Assembly (NCBI GenBank): GCA_905250075.1
Contig: CAJNOP010000015.1
Coordinates: 1,392,776 to 1,456,775 of the forward strand
Direction of reading: 5' to 3'
Origin: Rotaria sp. Silwood1
Lineage: Eukaryota; Rotifera; Eurotatoria; Philodinida; Philodinidae
Length of the DNA stretch: 64,000 nucleotides
Shown: positions 46,738-60,381 of the stretch, in pieces
How positions within the stretch are numbered: the first letter of the stretch is position 1
Layout: each line of letters begins with the position of its first letter
Program-made: the position numbers and the translations under genes
The notes under the pieces: generated by a model
Databases searched by the model: none
The model's input: only the letters and a program-made list of their open reading frames with translations
Told to the model about the DNA's origin: nothing

Positions 46738-49413
46738 TTATAAATGATCTTCCATACTCATATTTTCTTCATCTATATCATCAAATGTTAAATCAATTAT
46801 TTCATCATTTTCATCTTCGTTATCTATTTTTGATAATGATTCATGAATTATTTCTTTAACTCGACGTTCATATATATCATTTTCTTTTTTATTTTTTAAA
46901 TAACGTCGAAGTATACTTAATGTTGTTTCATCTTGATGAAATGTTTTTGTATAAAGTTCACTTATAGCTGATATACATTCATTTAAATCACGTTGATTAT
47001 ATGATGTTATTTGTACATGACGATTCGTCCAAGTTGCATCATTATTTAAAAGTCGATTAGCATATAAAAGACAACTAGCCGCTATCATCGATGAACGGTA
47101 CGATGAAAATGGACGATCTTGTAAAAGTGATAATGTACATAAATAATTTGTTAACATAATTAAACATTTATATTCATTATCATTATCATGAGTTGATATT
47201 GTTGGTTTAAAATATGTTAAATAATATTGTATAAATGTGTAACAAGTCGGCCCAGAAAGAGAAAAATTAAGCATCTAGAGAGAGTATTTCATAATAAAAT
47301 TGTAAATTTCAAAATCATGAGACTAATACTTTTAACTAGCCTTTATTTAACTCATCGCAATCTTTTAATCAATTTTATATAGTATTAGTACTGATAATTC
47401 ACCGAATATTCACTGTCTTCTATAAACAGTAACTAAAAAACGATCATCTCAAAGTCCTCAAAATAGAAAACATAATTCAAGATTCATGTCTTATCTTTCT
47501 GCTTATAGAGGTTCGCTGAGTATACGTTTGCTAACTGCTGATGACACTCGAATGTCTTTTCTATTACGATAATAGATTCACCTATTTGATAATTCATTTT
47601 CTTCTCTATGTATTCAGTTACTTCGTCATACGTTTTATCATCATTATATGCTTTTATATAAATTCACAGTTTGAAAAAGTAATATTATTTTGAAATGTCA
47701 AAATCTTATTGATTACTGGGTCAAGCCAAAAAATAAGATTACACTGGGACCCAAACTGATCCGATGATTTTACGTCTTACTAATTAGTCAATTTATTAAA
47801 AAGTATCTTATTTAGATTTTCTATGCAGAAAAAAATCCAATATCAAAATAATTTTGCAAAAATTGTAGTCACTAGTTTAATTTTTTGATCACAAGAAAAT
47901 TTAATATTCTTTTTATTTTTCGTTAAACGATGTTCATTAATTATTCTAAACTTACTTTCATAATAATTTGTTCCATACGAAGTATATGCTTTGTTTCGTA
48001 TGTATTATCCGTAATAAATGAAAACTCATCTAATGCTGGTGGATACATTTCTTCATATTTTGATGCTACATACATACAAGTTGTACCTTTATTATAAAAA
48101 GAAATATAGATCGATTATATTTGTTTTTTTTAATTTGAATACTGACCAACTAATTGTAATTTTGATCGTGTTACATTAACTGTTGATAAAAATCGATCAA
48201 CATATTGTATACAAAGAAAAAGTGTTTCATCATTTAATTTATATTCATCAGCTACTTCAATAAGCCAATCAACAAGAATTGTACGCATAGCTGAATTTAT
48301 ATCTGATTGATATTCCATAAAGTTAACCTCTTAATTAACAAACAAAAAGATTTAGAAAGTACATATATTTAAGAAATACTTACTAGGAGCATAAATATGT
48401 TCTACTGATTTTAAATGTTCAAAAATTGATTGACGATAATCAGGTCTAGATGTAAAAAAAGTAATCAAATTGTTCAAGTAATTGATTTCTAGTAGTGAAT
48501 ACTATCAAATAAGAGAAAAGTCCTTCAACTGACAAATCACTTGACTATGTGCATCAAGTTTTTCGATTTGCTTCTATCCTGAAATAAAAACACCGAATCC
48601 GCCAGTTTATGTGAACGATAGAAACGAAAGCTATTCTCGATAACATTTGTTTCTATGCAAAAGTTTCAAGTCGAATATCAAAAACCGATTTTTTTTTTCG
48701 TGTTACCGTGGTGAATCACGGCATTCATTTAAAAACTATCGTAAAAATGCACTGTCTCCCAAGGAATAAGCTATGAGCATAAATTCGTTTCAAGATATTC
48801 ATTGCTCGTTTATGTCAATATTATGTACCTAGTCAAGCGATTGATATTTGTTTTTTCCAAGAGAGGCTCCAGCGTTTTCTTTGCTTACCAATTTCTAAAC
48901 AGAAGCTTAATGTCTTCACTGAACTATAAACAATCCATAGAAACTACATTCTTAATCATGAAAAGTGTCATCTTTGATATCATATTCTAGGAATTAGTGT
49001 TGACCGAATATAGATTGATATTCCAAACACATTTACTACATCAGATCATATATGAGTAAAAACCGATTTACTTACAAAATGAATAAATCTTGTTCAAGTT
49101 GTTCACGAGTTTTATTTTCTTCATATACTGTTTGTTTTGGTAAAACAACAATATTTGCTTTATGAATGGTTGTAACCATTGGTGAAATATGCATTTCATT
49201 ATCAACATTGTCATTTTCTTGAAGATGTCTTTTTATTGAACGTGCTGCAGTAAGAATTTGTCGTGATGTTATTGGAATAACATTTTCTTGTTGTTGTAAA
49301 GATGCATTAGTACATAATTTTGTTTTATTTGTAATAAATATTTTATCCGATGATACATCTTTAAGTGGAAGTCGATTATGTGTTGGACGCAGTATATTTC
49401 GATTCGAATTCAT
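46738..49413 (-). CDS. CCNA: Cyclin A
   Basis: Exons 49413-49076, 48445-48384, 48329-48147, 48086-47956 and 47274-46738 join in frame to 416 residues, close to the usual cyclin A length. It partners CDK1/CDK2 in S phase and G2/M. Seen: a destruction box near the start (RNILRPTHN, residues 5-13, RxxLxxxxN) for APC/C-driven breakdown. The cyclin A entry [15 protein letters not shown] follows, then [11 protein letters not shown] and the MRAIL helix as MRTIL (148-152) with [13 protein letters not shown], and the second half of the first box ([12 protein letters not shown]). The C-terminal cyclin fold has [16 protein letters not shown]. The tail is very acidic ([15 protein letters not shown]), which is not typical. 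The first and last introns are long (about 630 and 680 bp) compared with the other two. An acceptor-like CAAG lies 3 bases before the ATG. Confidence 0.95.
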
Positions 49414-52400
49414 AACCTTGAATAAAATAGCTATATACTTATTTTTTAATTACATGTTATTCTTACTCGAATCTTAAATAAACTGCGACTTATTATGAAC
49501 TATACTAATCGACGACGAAAAAAGTATATAGAGAAAACAAAAGACGAACTTCTGTTTTCTTGTTCGTCTTATGATGCTGATGTATATGTGTATGTGTTCT
49601 TTGTCTAATAGCGCTTGTATCCTTGTTCGTCCAATGCGTATGAATACTTGACTTTTTTTTCTTTTTCGTTAACGGCACGAAAGGGTGCGCTAGTGAGCAT
49701 TATACAATATCGATGCTTGAAACAGAAAATAAAGACTTTTTTTTTCTGTTTTTTGTCTTCGACAAATTATTATCTAATACAATGAAAGAAGAGATTCTCT
49801 GTAGCATATTTATGAAAGCTTTTACAATAGAATAATGATGATAAGATTGAAAATTTCTTTCCGGTGAAGTTTCATTGATTATGAAGACGACAAGTAAAAT
49901 TTAACCATAAGAAATAATTGACAGGTATATCCAGAGATCGCCAGGATTAGGGACTTCATCAGAACACTTTTTTTGCTAAACCTGGTCGGATTTAGAGAAT
50001 ATTTGTCCGCTGTATTGAGAGTTGGTAAACAAAAGAAAACGATAAAATCATGGAGCAAAAAGTAGATTGTGGGAGATTAGAATCAAATGATACAGAAGTT
50101 CATTCTATCCAATAAGAGTCAATATATTAGGGCTGGGATGTTACAAATTACCCAGTAATGTATAATGAAGGATTTGTGAGTTTATCCAGAAGAGGCATGT
50201 TTTCTAGGTCGAGAAATTCGAATCTGTAGCCGGTTTCTTGAAATAATATACTTGCTTTCTCGACGTAACAAAAGCTATTTTATGACATTTGATCGAGAAC
50301 CTGATTATAGATTCAGATTCATCGATCTCAAAAGCCTCTGATCAAACGTTCTAAAAACTCGTGATGCTCTTCCAATAGATATCACTTGTTGGAAATATTA
50401 AATAGCGTAACGGTAAGTTTTTCACTTATTCTAATGGCCAGAATCCTTAGGAATCGATAGAATCATAAGATCAGCTTCCTTCCCTCTCTTGGACAGAACA
50501 TAAGAGAAATTATTGAGAACGTTGATTTTCATTAGGTGAAAAGTTTTTGTTTTTATAGAAATTGTAGCAGTTCGATCTTATACACTGATAAGTAATAATT
50601 GAAGCAAATTAAGAACAATGACTCAGAGACGAGATAGTTTATTAAAGAAATTTATGAATATTACTTGTTTATTTATTTGAACACAGTGTTCATGTCTTAT
50701 CATATGTATGTTAACTTAACATGTACATGAGAAGAACACAATGTAACGCATGTCTTCAATGAAGAGAAAGGTGGTAAAATTTTGTTTGTTTGTAACAAAA
50801 GTTTCTTGTTTTTTCTTGTGGACATTTTAGATCTATTGAAATAAGAGTTAATATTCAAACAATTAGATTTTCTAAAGTACCTATTCTAGCATAGATATTT
50901 TCACTATTTGTCCCTGTCGTTCATTTAATGGTAATTAATTATATAGTAGGTTTTATGTTTGATCCTCATATTTATTTTTAAAACAAAAATACCAATTACA
51001 TGTTTAAATATAGACTTATTTTCTCGAATAAGAATCTGTTAATCTTTTTGAAATATCAATGTAAGTACAAACCTAACTAACTGATAAAAGCTAACCCAGC
51101 TACTAGTTTCTTTTTATTTTTGTGTAGGAAAAAATCTTGAATAATTAGCTTTTAATAAGATTAATTGAAACCGAATACAGGTGTTCTCACTGAAAAAAAA
51201 ACCAAAAAAAAAAAATAATCTAATGATTAATATTCAAAAACATTTAAAAGTAAAAGCAAATTTTCATCTGATAATCGTTTTTCTCCGAACTTTTATTGGT
51301 CAAATGAGTTTTTCTCTCGTCAATAAATATTTAAAAAGTTATACACATTAAGAAAACTATTGTGAGTAATATTTAAAATACAACTCCGATTAGTATGAGA
51401 ACATCCTATTAATCAAAATAATAGTAAGATGTTTGTTTCAATTTTTTACTTTTATCATTGAGTGAACTAGAAAAATACACTAAAATGACATATAGATTTT
51501 CGTATATATATATATGGGTTAGAAAAGCGTATAATAAAGTTGATGACATGGAATTGTACCTTTAATTTTTTTTGTTTATCAATAGTGATCTAATAAAGCG
51601 AATTTTAAATGATTAAAATGATGCTAAAAATAATATCATGTGTATTAGTTTGATTGTATAATATGTTTTTCTTAGATAGAATATAAACTTGATTTCACTA
51701 GAATATATAATAATATACTCATTATTTAACTCGTAATATGGCCAAAGTGACAACTAGTAGAAATATATTTTTAGCATAATTTGTATTTATTCAAGGAAGC
51801 GTCAAATTATATGAAAAAAACATTAAAATGTCGGATACGCATTGTGTTTTTTATAGAACAGTTAACCAACTATGTCATTGAAGCAAATCTTTCCCCCTAA
51901 AATAGAATAAATAGAAAAAAAAGTTTCTTAATAAATGCTCTGTAATATTTATCTATAAATAAAGCATACATAATATAATTAGAAAATTATAACTAACCTC
52001 AGTTTTAGTCACATTATGATTATTAATTATGAATTCGGATGTAAGTATTGCAGACAAAGTTTTATTGTCTAACGATTATTTCTTTTATTAAATGCCTCTA
52101 GATTCGAAAGATATATAATTCTTTATGATAGACAAAGAATATGTAATGTTATTTTTTAAGGGCATTTTCTATAATTTCAATCCAACCATTAGATTCTTCA
52201 TCGTGTTTCCCTAAGTCTAACATAAAGATGTATTCAATCAGCTGTTTTATGTTTCTCAATTATTGTTTGCATTATTAAGAATATGTACAAATAGCTTGAC
52301 ATGAATTTTTCTTAGTTAAATCATAAATTCATATAATACATATTTATAAGTGAGTCATTTTAAAATGTATATTTAAAAACGTTTTTTTTTTGCACAATAA

Positions 52401-52444
52401 AAAAAAACATAAAGAAACAAAGAAGAAAAAGAAACAGCAGCTAG
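49414..52444. other. AT-rich intergenic stretch, nothing recognised
   Basis: This spans the upstream region of cyclin A and the downstream region of the next minus-strand gene. No coding exons, RNA genes or terminal repeats were found. The cyclin A promoter must lie towards its left end. Confidence 0.5.
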
Positions 52445-53377
52445 CTAACCCAATCCCGAAGCTTTTAAATTTTCATCAATTAAAATATTGTTAGCAACAC
52501 CATAAATATAAACTAGTTGTCCTTGATATTGTTGTCGATCTACAGCTTTACAAACAGCATATCGTCTATAATTAAAACCACGTGAACATCTTAAAAAATT
52601 ATTCCATATTATTTGATCGAATTCTTTATCGCCTTCAGTATTCAATGCATCATCAATATTAATATTAATCTTATCTTCGTCATCTTCAATATCTTTTGAT
52701 AAAACCGGATCACAATCATAAGCTTTTTTCTGTGAATTCCGACGACTATGAGTTGTTCTTTTCTCACGTACTAAAGCATCATAACCGCCATCAGGTAAAA
52801 GAGCTTTTGTTAAAACACTACGAATATTTTTAGTTAGTTCAAACCATTCTTGTGAATCTTCTTCATGAAGTAGTTCATGATCAGATTTTGGTTTATAACG
52901 TCGATCATGTTTTAAACGTGCTTTCATACGTGCAAAAAGTTTTACTAAAGAAAATGATCCAGCATCATAATCATCATCGTTACTACTATAATATATTGTT
53001 GGTGGTACACGACTCATGATTGAATAATTTTCTGTATGATAATTATTATTAACATCATTTAATGATGAACGAGATTTTGATAAATGAAATGAACGTTCAT
53101 AATTTATAGGATGATTTTCTGTTGCCCATGAATATTGTCGTGAAAAAATTGATTGATTTGTTTGTTGATGACGATGTTGTTGTTGGTGTTGCATTGTATC
53201 CAAAACACTTGTCGTTGGTGAATGACGTAAAACACCACAATGTTTTGTAAGATAAAGATAATTTTCAATAAGATTATCTTCTGTTTCATCAATTTCTTCA
53301 TCATATTCATTTATATGATTTTGACAATTTTCATCACGATTATGACCGTGTCGATTTACTCTTGTTCGTACTGCCAT
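52445..53377 (-). CDS. Uncharacterised protein, single exon
   Basis: A 310-residue frame starting at the ATG at 53377 (MAVRTRVNRHGHNRDENC). The N-terminal third is His-, Asn- and Gln-rich with a QHQQQHRHQQ run. The middle holds a basic helical block (SFSLVKLFARMKARLKHDRR) followed by EWFELTKNIRSVLTKALLPD, the best candidate for a conserved domain. An acidic patch (DIEDDEDKININIDD) and a C-terminal part with RGFNYRRYAVCKAVDR and LVYIYGVANNIL follow. No signal peptide, membrane segment or known family is visible. Codon use matches the other genes. It is probably an intracellular protein of a lineage-restricted family. Confidence 0.7.
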   Translation of the reverse strand: MAVRTRVNRHGHNRDENCQNHINEYDEEIDETEDNLIENYLYLTKHCGVLRHSPTTSVLDTMQHQQQHRHQQTNQSIFSRQYSWATENHPINYERSFHLSKSRSSLNDVNNNYHTENYSIMSRVPPTIYYSSNDDDYDAGSFSLVKLFARMKARLKHDRRYKPKSDHELLHEEDSQEWFELTKNIRSVLTKALLPDGGYDALVREKRTTHSRRNSQKKAYDCDPVLSKDIEDDEDKININIDDALNTEGDKEFDQIIWNNFLRCSRGFNYRRYAVCKAVDRQQYQGQLVYIYGVANNILIDENLKASGLG

Positions 53378-56300
53378 AGAAATAATAATGACTATTCTCA
53401 AGATTATTTAAAAAAAAAAATTTTATCTTTGTCGTCGTTGTCGTCTTTAACAATAATATAAATGCTGTCAGTTCAATGTTGTGGATGTCGTACTGTTCCT
53501 AATATATATTTTGACGGCACAATTTGAGCATAGGTAAAAACACAACTTTCTATAATATTTTTAACAGCGATGACGATGCAACAGAATAATAAAGAAATCT
53601 TAGTGATGAGAACAGAAAAGAGAAAGACATTTCAGTAACATACGACATTGTTGTTGGTCTCGTTCAAAACTTAGAATTGCATTAAGAAACAGTCATCTTC
53701 TCACTAAGTTTATTCTGTCTATCTTTTTTTTTCCCTTTTTTTTTCCTCTTTTTTGCTGTTTATAATTGCAACGCATTGAAATTAACAAAACGGATAGGAG
53801 TGCCTCGTGTAGATTTCTTTTGAATATAATAAATAATGACACTACAGGAGTTAGCTAAAAATACTCTTCCGTCAAGGTTTTTTGATGCATGTCAATTGTA
53901 GCAGATAATCAGATATATTTTTTTTTTAAGTGAAAAGCTTAGTTGTTTTTTTTCTTAATGTAAACACATTCCATAAGCTCCAATGCGTTTATTTATGAAT
54001 AAATAACCTATATTCATTAGAGTTGTATGCTTGATTGAGTAAAAATATATAATCAAAACAAACATTGCTGATGCATAGTTGTGATGACAATTTTTTTTTA
54101 TTCAACTATATTTATGTTTCTAAGAAAATTGTTTATAGAAATTAACAAAGAGAAAAATGGAATAATTTGACAAGTAGATATAGTAGAAACTGACAGAAGA
54201 AAATAGTTGTATGCATATTCATGAAGTTAACAATGCATATCATGTCATTTACTACTATAAAATAGAAATGAAACGGAAAATTTTTTTTTTCTTTAATATA
54301 ATTTATTTGTTTTGAAAATTACTGATGTTTATTCGATGAGATAATCCTGAAAATTGTTTAATATTGATGATGACATGGAGTTTGTTAATTACAGATGATA
54401 GCTAAAAACGGCATTATGACATATAAATAAAACAATATAATATAACATTTTATTTTACTTGAGATTCTAGGACTTTTGAGTAAATCATAAAATCCGTATA
54501 TTTCTAAAGGCAATGAAATATTGTATTATCTCCTAATATTTATTCTCAATTCAATATTTAAATGTTAATTTTTTTATTAAAACAATATTGTTTCATGTAT
54601 AAACGTTGGAATTGCAGTTATGTAATAAATTCAAACTGAAGATCGTGTTAACTTTTTTCAATCCTCATTAAAAACAAAATAAGACATGTCTTACAATCGA
54701 TTGTTTCAGCTTCAAACATCAAAAGTTATTAATTCTATTACATAAGAAAAATGTCACCAGTTTTGTAATGTTAAACGCTTCTATTTATTTTTTCTTTTGA
54801 GAAGGTGTCATGCAAAGATCTGATAAAAAATTCATATTCACTTCATGCAATTTCTTTTAGTTTCATTAAAAAAAAAAGACTCGTTTTAAGAATCGTACTT
54901 TGTTTGACCTAGTGCTGGATGTTATTTCTTGTAAAATTGTACCTAACATAGCCAGACTATTCTCGGGTTCCATCCAAATAAATAATATCAAATATGCTAT
55001 TCCTTTAAAAACGGAAATTAATGCATAACTATGAATGTATCATATGAAATTAAAGGAAATGAAAATAATTGGAATCAAATTGGACTCTATGCAAATTTTC
55101 TGTACTCAAATAAAAAAAAACAAGCTCGGCAGATAATGACCTAGTGAACTTTAACATGCCCAATCAATAGTTCGTAAGTTTAATGAAATCAACAAAACCA
55201 AAAATTAAATGATTCTTCTTTATATATGATAAGCAAAGTCACAGATGATATTTGATTCGTTACTACGGTGCAACTCAATTGAATTTCTCTCCATTGTATT
55301 TTCTTACTTTAGTTTATCATAGTTTGCTTTTTTCTCGATAATGGATATATATGGAGAAAGTGCAGACATCACTACATTACATGATATATGAATCATAAAT
55401 AACAAGTAGAAACCAAAACAACAAAAAAAAATACGTCAGAAGAAAAAGATAGTATTGTTTTTCACTACAATATATATTTCATTTGTATTATATGAAAATA
55501 TTTATTTATATGAAGATTTGGTCATAGTAGGCATCAGTTTCATAGATAAGAGCACTTCAATCGGTTTCCATTACTCTTTCATAATAATTTACAGTTTTTT
55601 AAAAACATTCGTAGATTCTCAAAAGAGATTCTTTTTAAATGAATACTAAACTATTTAATAAGTCTTCATAGCTATTCAAGTGATAGTCTACAAAAATGAA
55701 CTTATGCATATTCAAACAATAATTAAACTTATGTCTATCAATTTGTATAAAAACGATGGATAAATACAAATTCTTATTACTCTTATTGAAGATTGTAATG
55801 AAAAAAAAGATAACATCTCTTTTCTCTAATGCATTTTTTGTTTTTCGATCTCTATGTGTTAATTGTAATTAATATATCATGCCATATAGTGAAGTCTCTA
55901 CTTTCTCGCTATAGAATCCTTATTGAAAAACAAAGCAAGCTATAATAGTTTGAAGAAGGTCATATAAAGGAGAGAAATTCAATTGAGATGAACTATATCT
56001 AACTAACCCATTACTTTTCATTCATCATAAAGAGTTTTGTTTACATAGCTGGCATGTGGTTTATGATATGTCTGATGAATGGAAACAATTATATTTTTAC
56101 AAAAAAAAAAAAACTCTACGCCTCGACAGTTTTTAAAGTGATGTTCTCTCTAATAGTTCTATGACATTTTTGTCTATCGTGTGAGTGTGAGGGTTCTTTT
56201 TCTATTTACTAGATCCTGTTAGGTTGGTCTCGGATCCAAAAATTTTGAACTCGACAAGTTTTACTCTTTGCCCGTACCATCCACTAATGAACAAGCGGAA

Positions 56301-57015
56301 TAAAATGCACCAATTCAAAATCTTATTGCTGTACGTAAAAAGTTGATCGCACGTTGCTCATGATATTCTATGAAATTGTTGTATGTTAAGATAAGATATT
56401 TATCAGATACCTAATGAATTACTTGGTCAAAGCATGTTCAGTAAAAAGGATCCTTGAAGTTACTATCAAGATATTGAGCAGGATTTTACACACTGTATTA
56501 TGCAGTATCTATTAAATGAAATTTTAGATATGTCGACAAACAAACCATACTTTTTGACTTTGTCTTATCTTTGCAGATCCATCACTATAAAGGGCAAGAA
56601 GAATCCAAACTGCTAGCTATTCATAATACAAAATTTCTAGGCAGAAATGCAGAATGCAAAAACAATTTAGCCAGAGTAATCGACCTGCCCCCTGTAATCG
56701 TATGGTTTGTTCTTTTGTGAAAACACAATCCAAAGTCATGCATTCTTTGATCTAGATAAAGCCTATTGAACATATTTCAATATTTTTGAACTTTGTCTTT
56801 CCTCTTTTCAAAACTTTCATGTATCAGGTACATTATCATTCCAATGATTGAATAGACATACAATAAATATCTAAATAAACAATCAAGTTCGAAGACAACA
56901 AAAATAGGATTAAGAACTTGTTTATTTTCATATTGAAAAAGGAATACAGGCAAATAATACTACTAGATTTAGGTTGAGTTTTATAAAAGTAAGATGTTTA
57001 CAAGAAAATTAAATT
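53378..57015. other. AT-rich intergenic stretch, nothing recognised
   Basis: The stretch is long and very AT-rich with poly-A/T runs. No plausible exons or RNA genes were found. Confidence 0.5.
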
Positions 57016-57947
57016 TTAAACAAGTAATCCATCTTTAACTTTTGTTGCTTCATCTTTGCCTTTAAGAAGTTCAATTAATTTCAATGCGAAAACCATGGTT
57101 GTACCAGGTCCTTGACTTGTAACTAAATGATATTCTTTTTTTTCGCCACCTTAACAAACAAAATCCATCAAAACATACATTAATTAAAATGATTAATATT
57201 TACTTTCTTCTGTATGTTTACTATGACAAACAGGATGATCAGGTGCTTCAAGTTTATATGGTTCACCATCAGTAAATTCTTTGCGTACAGTTGGATAACA
57301 TGTTATTGTATGTTTATGATCAACACCAATTTTATGAGATAATAATGCTCGTGGTCCAGCACAAATAGCAGCAACAATTTTTCCATCTTGATAATGTTTC
57401 GTTAAAATTTGTCCAACTTCAGCATTAGCAGCTATAGCTTTTGATCCTATTTTTAAAATGGAAAAAAAAAGAAAACCTATTAAAAAATAATCTCATTTTT
57501 TATAAATAGTTTCAATTTATTTAATAGTTTCAATTTATTTAATAGTTTCAATTCATTTAATAGTTTCAATTCATTTAATAGTTTCAATTCATTTAATAGT
57601 ATCAAATGAATATCATTAATTTTTTTGTATACTAGTTCAATAAATATATACTAACCATCATTGCCACCAGGAATAACAACACAATCGTATTGATTATTTT
57701 TTACTTCATCCAATGATTTATCAGGTACAACACGAACATTACGGCTACATTTTACAGCATCATGACCATTTTTTTCAATTGATGCAACATCAACTTCGAT
57801 TTCAGCTCTTCGAAGTGCTGAAAAAAAAAATAGTTCAACAAAAAAAAAACAAATTTGAAAAATAAAAACAAACATACCATCAATTGTTGTTACTGCTTCA
57901 ATTTCTTCACTTCCATTAGCAATAAAAACAAGCACTTTCTTAGTCAT
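57016..57947 (-). CDS. PARK7: DJ-1/PARK7-family protein
   Basis: Exons 57947-57878, 57817-57656, 57446-57204 and 57149-57016 join in frame to 202 residues (human DJ-1 has 189). Seen: VLVFIANGSEEIEAV, with Glu17 matching the conserved acidic residue of the active site. YDCVVIPGGNDG gives the Gly-rich turn, and VAAICAGPRALL has the nucleophilic cysteine at residue 106, the same number as in human DJ-1. LVTSQGPGTTMVFAL is the dimer/C-terminal signature. DJ-1 is a cytosolic and mitochondrial redox-stress protein with proposed glyoxal/deglycase chemistry. The histidine that follows the nucleophile in the human protein is a tyrosine here (ITCYP), as in some other invertebrates. Intron 2 carries an 18-bp tandem repeat. 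An in-frame upstream exon (58006-58191) could add an N-terminal extension. A decayed paralogue lies at 61,070. Confidence 0.95.
57505..57605. repeat. 18-bp tandem repeat, about 5.6 copies, in DJ-1 intron 2
   Basis: The unit is AATAGTTTCAATTCATTT. The first two copies have TTTATTT in place of TTCATTT, and the last copy is partial. Confidence 0.92.
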
Positions 57948-60381
57948 CTGAAAATAAAGTTTATTATTGAATTTTCTTTAAAATATATAATACATATGTA
58001 GATTTTTAAAAACAAGTTGTTCCTTGCAAAGTCTTTACATTTGATATATATGATTGTGATGTAAACAAGAATAAATTAGTTAGTGAAACAGTATTGTAAT
58101 GTTGTTGTTGAAGAGAATAGTGAGTGTAGCTTTTAAATTGAAGTTTTGTGGGTTTCTCCAAAAGTGTTGAACAACATTTGTAACAAGGCATGGAAGGTTT
58201 TCGAACATTCCAAAACTTTTTTTGTTATTTTAAATTGGCTGAAAGACATTTTTTAGTATTTTAAATAACGCAATTTCAGATTTTTGCGCAGATAACCTAT
58301 CCCATAATAGATATCAAGGATGATGTTTTGATTTCCCACCATTGTTATACGACTAACAAAAAAGGATGAACTGATTAAGTTCTAACTTTTGGGAATAATC
58401 ATTTTTGAGCTCACCAAGATATATAGTAAATCGTTAAGATCTGTTGTAGATATGATGGATGTGTACATCAGGCTTATTTATTCATCTGATCAATAATTAG
58501 ATTAATAATCAATTAATTGCTAGAAAAGAGCTATCGTCGTTTAGAAATTTTACACTTTGTACATTTTTTATTAGTATGATAAAACTAGAGAAGACATGTG
58601 AGTTTCATATTTCAGCGTCAGAAGGACTTCGATAACAGGCTTTTTAAAAGTAGACTCAAGATAATGTAGATAATCCTGCCCTCTCCTCCCACAGAATAAC
58701 ACGTCATAGTTTTTTTCTATGAATATTCACATCAGCAATGTTCAAAGATTGAGAAATAGAAATCTCTAAGTTATAAAGAAATTCTCGAATCTATGTGAAA
58801 TAACCATTAGATCTTTTACAGTTCCACCATTCATTTTCACAAATTTCTTAACCGATATGAATGTGAGAGCAATAAACATAGTAGATATTGTGTGTTTCTT
58901 TTATTTCAGCAATCATGGAACTGCAAAGAAATGTCTATTTCTTAGTTTTTGAACAACTCTTGATGGAATAGTGAGCAGAAATTATCTTTTTTTTAAATAT
59001 ATAATGAAATTAACAGATTCACTAATATTAATTTATAATTGTATGCATTTGAGACTTTGTATCATTTTTAGTTAACTCACTATTCATTTTCTTCGCGATT
59101 ACATAAATCAATTAACTATAAAATGGATGCAATTTTCATAGAACATTAATCGTTCATTCAACAACGCTTAAGGCTTTCTTCATCAAGTACATTGATAACT
59201 AGTATTTTGTTAGTGATCCCTTTAAAGTTGTCTTAGAGAGGTTCTTCGAAATAAATCAACGCTAAAATAGATTTCAATGTTTCGATTCACAGTAACTCAG
59301 CTATTGTTTTGCTTATCAACAAAAATTAACTTTATACGAAAAAAGATTGTCACTTTTTCGAAGAATTTTTCACATGAGTCATTTAGTAAGTCTCGTTCTA
59401 GTAGATGAATCCATTGATACTAAAGTTAGGTCATGTCCAAACAATGAATTCACGTTAATGAGAATCCGTCAGAAGCCTAAACAATATCTATTACTTAGAA
59501 AAGACATTCAACAATAAAAAAAACCATCGTTTTTTTTGACGCTTCAACGTTCTATATGCTTCTAGAGACGTAAAGCAACATAGTCGATGTATTGCTATAC
59601 TAACTCATCAATTCCCTAGGAACTTCCAAAGAATTTCTTATTTTTCGATGGATCCCCAGAGATTTTCATTAGAAAATGTGAATTAAGATTGTCTATGCAA
59701 AGGATTGTCTTCGATGAGAAAAATTTTTATTTATCATTTAAGTATTCTTTTTAATGACTATCACCAATAATATTCGATTGAACTGGAGATTTATTGACGA
59801 AATTACAGATTTCTATGGGACACAGTTTGTGGTCCAGGCTAGCTAAAGAGCCTTATAGATTGCGATAGACGTGGTTCATATATGATCCTAGGCCGTATAT
59901 TATGAATAATGTCTCGTAATTATATACGAGCTACTTGCGTGTTGCATTTCTAGAGGATTAAGTAAAAGGATACTGAAAAAATGTGTCCTAAAATAGACAG
60001 AATAAAACAATCTTCCTGTGATTAGCAAGAGTAGCTACATCGTGTTTCATAATTTAATCCTGCAGAGATTGCATCAACAGCTTTATTTTTTTATTTCAGT
60101 TTCGTAAATATTTTGTTTACGTCTCGGCTAAGCAACTTATTCATGAAAGAAATGACAATTTGTCAATTGTCATCTGCATAAGTAAAATGGTATTATTTTG
60201 TAGAATCGAAATAGAATTAACACTATGTCTGTCAACTGATCCAATCGATTTAGAAGAACGATGAACGACTTACAGAAAATGCTCTTCTTTTGTTTTCTTA
60301 CCATTCTAGAATCAATTAAGTATTTTTTAATTGTCATCTAGTTGAACAAACAGCTTAGACAATTGATTGTCATCTATCTTA
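57948..60381. other. Spacer upstream of DJ-1, with a possible leader exon and relic copy C
   Basis: At 58191-58006 (minus) an ATG-led frame (MPCYKCCSTLLEKPTKLQ) runs to a GTAAAG donor. Joined to the TTTTCAG before the DJ-1 ATG it would stay in frame. The remainder is AT-rich except for the relic listed at 59940-60095. Confidence 0.4.
59940..60095 (-). pseudogene. Relic of the unidentified family, copy C
   Basis: The minus strand matches copies A and B: MKHDVATLANHRKIVLF, then the FFQYPFT segment, with the same flanking nucleotides (GTTGATGCAATCTCTGCAGG). It is a broken fragment about 52 kb from the other two. Confidence 0.5.
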
